Source of the DNA: an uncultured Kordia sp.
GTDB lineage: Bacteria; Bacteroidota; Bacteroidia; Flavobacteriales; Flavobacteriaceae
Assembly (NCBI RefSeq): GCF_947489565.1
Contig: NZ_CANLEA010000014.1
Span: 145,705-209,704 of the forward strand
Length of the DNA stretch: 64,000 bases
Direction of reading: 5' to 3'
A program made the position numbers and the translations under genes. The notes under the pieces were generated by a model. The model did not search any database. It was not told the DNA's origin and saw nothing but the letters and a program-made list of their open reading frames with translations. Positions 59,097 to 64,000 of the stretch are shown here, piece after piece. Position 1 is the first letter of the stretch; every line of letters starts with the position of its first letter.

Positions 59097-61211
59097 TTAT
59101 TTCTTTACAAATTTCTTTGTTAAGATTTCATCACCATCATTGATTTGTAAAATGTACATTCCGGCTTTTAAGTCGCTTACATTAAGTGTTTTATTGCTCA
59201 ATGTTCCTACTTTTACAACTTGTCCTAACATCGAATGAATTTGGTACGAAGCGTTTTCATTTGCAAAAATACGTACTTGCAATTCATTGATTGTTGGGTT
59301 TGGATATACTGTAAAGTCTTCTTCAATCAACAAGTCATCTTCTTCAGGAGCTGCTGATAGTAAAGTGATATCTGATTTTCTTGCTTGTTCGGTAGCTCTT
59401 GAAGAACCGTTTACAATTCCTGTAATGGTTACTTGATCAATATAAATTTGATCGGCATTTGCAGAAGCATCGCATTGGAATCTAAAGCTAGCATCATTGA
59501 CAAAGTTATAGTTTGCTTTGCTTAATGTTACTTTTGAAGAATAGAAGTTGTTGTTCTCAAAATCAGTTCCTCTAGCATACGCACGTACTGTTTGCCATCC
59601 TGAACCATCGTTGTAACGCAACCAAAAATCTTCTCCAGATTCCATACTATACGAATAGAAATAGAACTCTACTTCTACTTCATCATATGCAGAAACATTC
59701 ACATCATTTAATGTCATTGAAGATGCTGTACCTGAATTGTCTCGAATACGAATTGAATAGCTTCCTTCATACGATCGACTTCCTGAGTAACGGTAGCAAT
59801 CGCCGCCGCCATCAATCCAACCGTCCATTCCAGATTCAAAGAAACCTTCGTGTAAAACAGTAGATCCAGCTGGTGTTCCGCCAGTGTTTCCACCGCCATC
59901 TATAGTATGTGAACCTAAGTTGTTGCTTGTATCTGTTGAAAATTCTTCCCACTCCGCTTCTGTGTAGCTTGTGTTTGGACTTGTGATGCTTGATTTTCTT
60001 CGTAAGGTTACATTTTGTGCAAAGTTTGAACTTCCGCCATTGTAGTTTCCAATAACGTCAATTAAAACGTTGTTTTTGAATAATCCTACAGGATCGTTTC
60101 CGTTAAAGGTTACAATTCCGCTTCCAGTAGTTATATCAGCTTGATTTGTAATAGCAGAATTTGCAGAACTATTCGCTATTACAAATACATCACCATTACT
60201 TAATGTTCCTGATAATGCATATGCAGATGACCAACTTCCTGCGCCATTTGTTTGTTTTTTAAGAGAATAGCTTGATAAATTCACGTTACTTCCTGTGAAA
60301 TTAGCAATTTCTAAAGCTTTATTATTAGAAGAACCTTCAATATATTCTGAGAAAAATAATTCGTCTGTACTTCCATTTCCTGGGTTTCCGCCACCATCAC
60401 CTGGATCAGGATTTCCGCCACCATTTCCAAACTTATCTTCAGCTTGTGGTCCGCCCCAAATTTGAGTTGCAAATGCAGGATTATCAATAAAAGGGTTTCT
60501 ATTTCCTTGAATTCCCGCTAAAACATCATTACGATTAGCTTCAAAAGTAGATACTGGATCTTCTGCATTCCACTGTAAAAATAAATCAATCATGTTATTA
60601 TCAATGCTGATAGAAGTTCCTGATCCAACATTTACAGGCAAACATTGGTTTCCGTAACGAACATACATAAACATAATAATACGTGCTACATCACCTTTCC
60701 ATTCATCTCCAGGATACCAATCTCCATTTGAGTTGATGAATCCAGCCGCACCAGTTCCTGTACCAAATTTACGGTTATTACGTGTAGAGTTTTGTTGAAA
60801 ATCACAGGGACGTAAATTATGCGCATCTGCTCCTGGTCCCGAAGTTCCAAGATCTGGATTTGCTAATGATTTTGCAAAAACATGTTCTCTGTTCCAATCG
60901 CCAACGCTTCCTCCATTGTCAAATTTTCCACGAGTTCTGTCGGTTTTTACATTTCCATCATTGTCATTATGACCGTAAATTAAAATTACCTCATTGCTAT
61001 TACTTGGATTTAAATCCGATTGTTGTAAAGCATTCCAAACACCAGGCGTATAGGATAAAAAGTTCGTATGCGTAGCAATAATTTTAGTGGCAAGTTCATC
61101 CTTTAAATTATTTCCTGTTTGAGACAAATTGACATCACTGTAATACGATGGAACTTGTGCATACGCAGTGATACTAACGGCTAAAAATAGCCAGAGTAAA
61201 AGTTTTTTCAT
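59097..61211 (-). CDS. T9SS-secreted endonuclease I with lamin-tail-like domain
   Basis: The 704-residue protein has a signal peptide ending near T-A-Y-A-Q. The endonuclease I domain (about 20-260) has W-N-R-E-H-V-F-A-K-S, G-A-D-A-H-N-L-R-P and T-R-N-N-R-K-F. A Gly/Asp/Pro-rich linker precedes a lamin-tail-like domain (about 285-400: F-F-S-E-Y-I-E-G-S-S-N-N-K-A-L-E-I and L-S-S-Y-S-L-K-K). A beta-sandwich follows (about 450-600). The type A sorting tail is about 630-704 (V-Y-P-N-P-T-I-N-E-L-Q, L-K-A-G-M-Y-I-L-Q-I). It should degrade extracellular DNA for phosphate and nucleotides. The HNH-like His in R-E-H is the likely catalytic residue. Confidence 0.93.
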   Translation of the reverse strand: MKKLLLWLFLAVSITAYAQVPSYYSDVNLSQTGNNLKDELATKIIATHTNFLSYTPGVWNALQQSDLNPSNSNEVILIYGHNDNDGNVKTDRTRGKFDNGGSVGDWNREHVFAKSLANPDLGTSGPGADAHNLRPCDFQQNSTRNNRKFGTGTGAAGFINSNGDWYPGDEWKGDVARIIMFMYVRYGNQCLPVNVGSGTSISIDNNMIDLFLQWNAEDPVSTFEANRNDVLAGIQGNRNPFIDNPAFATQIWGGPQAEDKFGNGGGNPDPGDGGGNPGNGSTDELFFSEYIEGSSNNKALEIANFTGSNVNLSSYSLKKQTNGAGSWSSAYALSGTLSNGDVFVIANSSANSAITNQADITTGSGIVTFNGNDPVGLFKNNVLIDVIGNYNGGSSNFAQNVTLRRKSSITSPNTSYTEAEWEEFSTDTSNNLGSHTIDGGGNTGGTPAGSTVLHEGFFESGMDGWIDGGGDCYRYSGSRSYEGSYSIRIRDNSGTASSMTLNDVNVSAYDEVEVEFYFYSYSMESGEDFWLRYNDGSGWQTVRAYARGTDFENNNFYSSKVTLSKANYNFVNDASFRFQCDASANADQIYIDQVTITGIVNGSSRATEQARKSDITLLSAAPEEDDLLIEEDFTVYPNPTINELQVRIFANENASYQIHSMLGQVVKVGTLSNKTLNVSDLKAGMYILQINDGDEILTKKFVKK

Positions 61212-61545
61212 GTACTGTATTTTAGGTTGAGTTTATTAATTGGAAACTATGTGCAGCACATTTTTACGTTACAACAAATAAATTATCATAATTATCAAAG
61301 AAAAAACGCCTTAGTTCCCTAAGGAAGTAAGACGTTTTGAGTTATCATTTTATTTGATAATATATAGTATTATTATTCGCTATTTTTTGCAAAAATATCT
61401 GCTTCATAATTTCACTTTCTACATGCTAAAAATAGGTAGTTTCAAAAATTATACTCACAATTTAATGTTAAGAAATTGTTGGTTTTTTTTATAAAACGCA
61501 TTTTTACGTTTATACCTTACTAATCAACTACTTAAACCGTACTTT

Positions 61546-62775
61546 TTATTCGTTTTTTAATTCAGAAACGAAGTTTTCAAAGTCTTTTACAAAGTCTACA
61601 TATTTGTCTCCTGTAGCAGGCCCATTAAAACCTGTATGAATGCGTCGGACTTTTCCTTTTTTATCTATAAAAATTGTCGTCGGATATGATAGAACATGAT
61701 TCAACATTGGCAATTTTTCTTGTGCTTTTTGCTTGTTAGAAGTTCCAAATTGTGCCAACAAAATTGGATACGGAATTTGCAATCGTTTTTGTAGTTTTTT
61801 GATGTTATTAAATGCTTTTTCTTTTGTCTTTGCATATTCAAAAGCTAAGGCAATAAATTGTACATCTGGATGTTGTTTTGCATAGGTTGAATAATAGGTA
61901 GATTCATCCAAACAGTTTGGACACCAAGTTCCCATAATTTGTATAATGCGAACTTTTCCTTGCATATTTTCATCTGTGAGAGAAATCATGTTTCCGCTGC
62001 TGTCTGGAAATGAAAAGTTGAATTCATCATAGCCTTCTTTGATGTATGTTAAGCTTTTCGCGTCTGGCAATTCATAAGTTTCATTTCGTTTTGCCGTAAA
62101 AGGTTCTTTCCAATGATTTCCAGATTGAAACTCGCCAATCATAGTACTATCAGTGACTTTGGCTGTAAATAAAAATGCATGTGCGCCATCAAACGTAGAT
62201 AATTGCAATTGATCACCATTCAGTGTTCCTTCCAAATAACGATAATCGCCTGTCGTAGTTCTAAACGTTCCTGTAACTGTATTTCCGTTTTGCTGGAAGA
62301 TTCCTTTGGCAATATAACGATCGGCTGCTACTTCTGGACTGAACACTGTTTCCCAATTTCCTGAAATTGTAGCTTTTGCTTCGCCTTTTGCATTCGGAAA
62401 GCGCTTGGTTTCTCCAAAAGTTGCCGTAAACGGAACATATCTATCCAACGAGACTTTTTCAAATTGTCCATGAATTGTATTTGCATCTGTAAACTTTCCT
62501 TTTAAGACACCTTCGTAAACGTCCATTTTTATGGTGATAGAATCCTCTTTGATGGTAATATCTCTTATTGGAATTTGCTCTTCTGCATTGTGAATTTCAA
62601 TTCCTTTTGCGGTTGTTGTGAAGATAAATGGTAGTTCTTTCGCATCTTGAACCGTCAAAGTTACGCGCCAAGAACCATCTTTTAATGTATAAGCTTCTTT
62701 TTTAGTTTCTTTCTGTCCGCAAGAAATCACAAGGATTCCAAGGAATACTATATAAAGTTTGTGTAGGTTTTTCAT
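61546..62775 (-). CDS. TlpA-like disulfide reductase lipoprotein with extra N-terminal domain
   Basis: The 409-residue protein has a lipobox ending L-V-I-S-C (C19). The N-terminal two thirds are beta-rich repeats (I-S-G-N-W-E-T-V-F, V-T-G-T-F-R-T-T-T-G-D-Y). The C-terminal part (about 260-400) is a thioredoxin fold with redox motif W-C-P-N-C (G-T-W-C-P-N-C-L-D-E) and cis-proline segment L-S-Y-P-T-T-I-F-I-D. It probably reduces or shuffles disulfides at the membrane. The region between this gene and the endonuclease start (61212-61545) has an imperfect AACGCCTTA...TAAGACGTT hairpin and no gene. Confidence 0.9.
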   Translation of the reverse strand: MKNLHKLYIVFLGILVISCGQKETKKEAYTLKDGSWRVTLTVQDAKELPFIFTTTAKGIEIHNAEEQIPIRDITIKEDSITIKMDVYEGVLKGKFTDANTIHGQFEKVSLDRYVPFTATFGETKRFPNAKGEAKATISGNWETVFSPEVAADRYIAKGIFQQNGNTVTGTFRTTTGDYRYLEGTLNGDQLQLSTFDGAHAFLFTAKVTDSTMIGEFQSGNHWKEPFTAKRNETYELPDAKSLTYIKEGYDEFNFSFPDSSGNMISLTDENMQGKVRIIQIMGTWCPNCLDESTYYSTYAKQHPDVQFIALAFEYAKTKEKAFNNIKKLQKRLQIPYPILLAQFGTSNKQKAQEKLPMLNHVLSYPTTIFIDKKGKVRRIHTGFNGPATGDKYVDFVKDFENFVSELKNE

Positions 62776-62958
62776 GTTGAATGTCTAATCGTTGAATGAT
62801 TGGTTCGTATAACCATCATCCAAATTACAATTAATATTTAATACCTTTCAAAAGATATACTAATTGACATCCAATTTCCGTTTTACACAAATAAATGTTC
62901 AAGTTTTATAATAAACTTTCATCGAGTCGTTTTTACATATTTAAAAAATCATACACTA

Positions 62959-63669
62959 ATGAATATTCTACAAAAAATTTCAAGACGCATTATAAAAATA
63001 TCTTTTGACGTTTCCGTGACTACTATTGAGTATTTCAGCGCTATGGATACATATCATCAAAAAGTTGATACGTTAAGGAAATTTGAAGACGGAACTTTAG
63101 GCAAAGAAATTGCTACTTGCCTGGATGCACATGAGTTGACATTGGTTCCCAAATATGAAAGTCACGACTTAAAACATGTTCTGTTGGATTATAAAATGAC
63201 TGCCGAAGATGAAATTCGAATGCAAGCCTTTATGATTGGAAATGGTAATTATTCCATTCCTTCTTTCGCTATTTTCATTTTTGGCGCCTTTTTACTTCCT
63301 GAATTATGGATGATTTTTTATTCTGATTTTAAAAAAGGAAGCGCTACTATAAAAATTTCAAAATGGACTATTGAAACTCATGCACATCGTAATTTAAGTC
63401 AATTGAGAACCGAATTAGCACATACAACTGCTCCACAAAAAACAATATACACTATGAAAAAACTCACTAAATACGGAGCTTATGCTTCCATAGCAGCTGG
63501 AATCTTTGGAATGTTATTCTGTCTTCCTTTTTTATTTTCGTCTCATATGGCCGATTTGGTTGGTGCAGGATTTCCGTTTATCGGAGGCGCCATTTTAGTT
63601 GTTGGAGGACTTTTAACTTTATCCAACTTAGCGCTTCATAAAAAACCGCAGCAAATAGTACATGCTTAG
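62959..63669 (+). CDS. Coq4-family-like protein with C-terminal membrane segments
   Basis: The 236-residue protein contains H69-D-L-K-H73-(11 residues)-E85 (H-D-L-K-H-V-L-L-D-Y-K-M). This exactly fits the zinc motif HDxxHx11E of Coq4, the ubiquinone-synthesis scaffold. Upstream is E-D-G-T-L-G-K-E-I-A, like the Coq4 G-T-L-G block. After E-I-R-M-Q-A-F-M-I-G comes a hydrophobic stretch, and two transmembrane segments follow near the end (about 172-195 and 205-225). Bacteroidota use menaquinone, so any role would differ. An alternative is a distant membrane protein with a chance motif. Confidence 0.6.
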   Translation: MNILQKISRRIIKISFDVSVTTIEYFSAMDTYHQKVDTLRKFEDGTLGKEIATCLDAHELTLVPKYESHDLKHVLLDYKMTAEDEIRMQAFMIGNGNYSIPSFAIFIFGAFLLPELWMIFYSDFKKGSATIKISKWTIETHAHRNLSQLRTELAHTTAPQKTIYTMKKLTKYGAYASIAAGIFGMLFCLPFLFSSHMADLVGAGFPFIGGAILVVGGLLTLSNLALHKKPQQIVHA

Positions 63670-64000
63670 AAAAATAGCGAATTCATAGTAGATCTCGATA
63701 CTAATTTGTTTTACAAATTCACTCGATCAGACGTTTTGAAAATATTTAGTGAATTAATTTAAAATTCAAGATTCAACATTCAGTATTCAGTATTCAGTAT
63801 TCAGTATTCAAAATAAAAAATCTAAAAGCGAAGCAATCTAATATCTAACAGCGTAAGCGGTCTAAAAGCAAAGCGGTCTAACAAAATGTCATTGCCAGAA
63901 TTTTATTGAAACAGATTGTTTCGTCATACTTCCTCGCAATGACATCTCAAAAAAAGCTAATTCATAGTAGATCTCGATACTAATTTGTTTTACAAATTCA
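63670..64000. repeat. Repeat-rich gene-free end of the window
   Basis: Two almost identical right halves of the nested-hairpin element occur at 63686-63733 and 63963-64000 (the second cut by the edge), both with ATTCATAGTAGATCTCGATA. Between them are five ATTCAGT-type heptamers (63768-63811) and several CTAAAAGC(G/A)AAGC and TAACAGCGTAAGC-type variants. There is also an element with 9-bp inverted ends TGTCATTGC/GCAATGACA (63887-63944). No gene is visible. Confidence 0.8.

Noticed and set aside
61285..61340. Terminator of the TlpA-like gene
   Set aside because: The AACGCCTTA...TAAGACGTT hairpin is imperfect and more than 200 bp from the gene end, so I did not call it.

Overview
This window looks like a chromosomal segment of a marine-type member of the Flavobacteriaceae (Bacteroidota). 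The evidence is low G+C content, promoters of the form TTG-N20-TAnnTTTG, absence of strong Shine-Dalgarno sites, type IX secretion (T9SS) C-terminal sorting domains, a SusC/FecA-style TonB-dependent receptor with an N-terminal carboxypeptidase-regulatory domain, and many lipoproteins. Two small precursor peptides with a Bacteroidota GG leader (L-x-LNK...KGG) recall Kordia and its relatives, but the genus is inference. No rRNA, tRNA, CRISPR array, complete IS element or prophage was seen.

Layout. Positions 1-2400 hold the end of an FG-GAP repeat protein, a decayed TonB-receptor tail and a YD-repeat-like secreted protein. Positions 2500-10400 hold a catabolic island for trans-4-hydroxy-L-proline. 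It comprises a DapA-family deaminase, a 2-oxoglutarate-semialdehyde dehydrogenase, a DUF885 metallopeptidase lipoprotein, a 4-hydroxyproline epimerase and a D-amino-acid-type FAD dehydrogenase, with a divergent AraC regulator. Positions 10980-12917 hold a two-lobed retropepsin-like protease coupled to a protein with three glycogen-binding-like domains. Positions 13230-15625 hold an ArsR/AHSA1 pair with visible operators, a SUKH protein and a TlpA-like thioredoxin. Positions 15700-19340 hold pcrA and a putative outer-membrane phospholipase A.

Positions 19520-22422 hold a histidine-phosphatase/dual-specificity-phosphatase fusion, a RiPP-like precursor and an M20 amidohydrolase. Positions 22498-27117 hold a giant repeat surface protein with recent internal duplications. 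Positions 27246-33677 hold a GltB-like FMN protein, small unknowns, a T9SS protein and an M1 aminopeptidase. Positions 33964-39765 hold a PNGase F-like lipoprotein and a TonB receptor/PQQ sugar dehydrogenase operon. Positions 39971-46414 hold small proteins, a HipA-like/DUF3037 pair, two tandem paralogues, an M20 peptidase and a GIY-YIG protein.

Positions 46474-48364 form the most intriguing patch: a degenerate ABC-ATPase-like protein, a second RiPP-like precursor with eight core cysteines, and a histidine-phosphatase-like protein with an altered catalytic position. The remainder includes an HTH-membrane-SnoaL regulator, a CAP protein, recG, DUF2911, DUF481, DUF4174 and PD40 proteins, a T9SS endonuclease I, a TlpA-like lipoprotein and a Coq4-like membrane protein.

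Physiologically, the window suggests a cell that degrades proteins and glycoproteins outside the cytoplasm. Secreted nuclease, peptidases and a deglycosylase would feed hydroxyproline (possibly collagen-derived) and sugar oxidation pathways. Intergenic regions carry at least three families of dispersed palindromic repeats plus short tandem repeats, some placed inside the hydroxyproline operon. The best candidates for something new are the two orphan RiPP-like precursors lying beside histidine-phosphatase superfamily proteins and pseudo-enzymes. They are inference, not proven systems.
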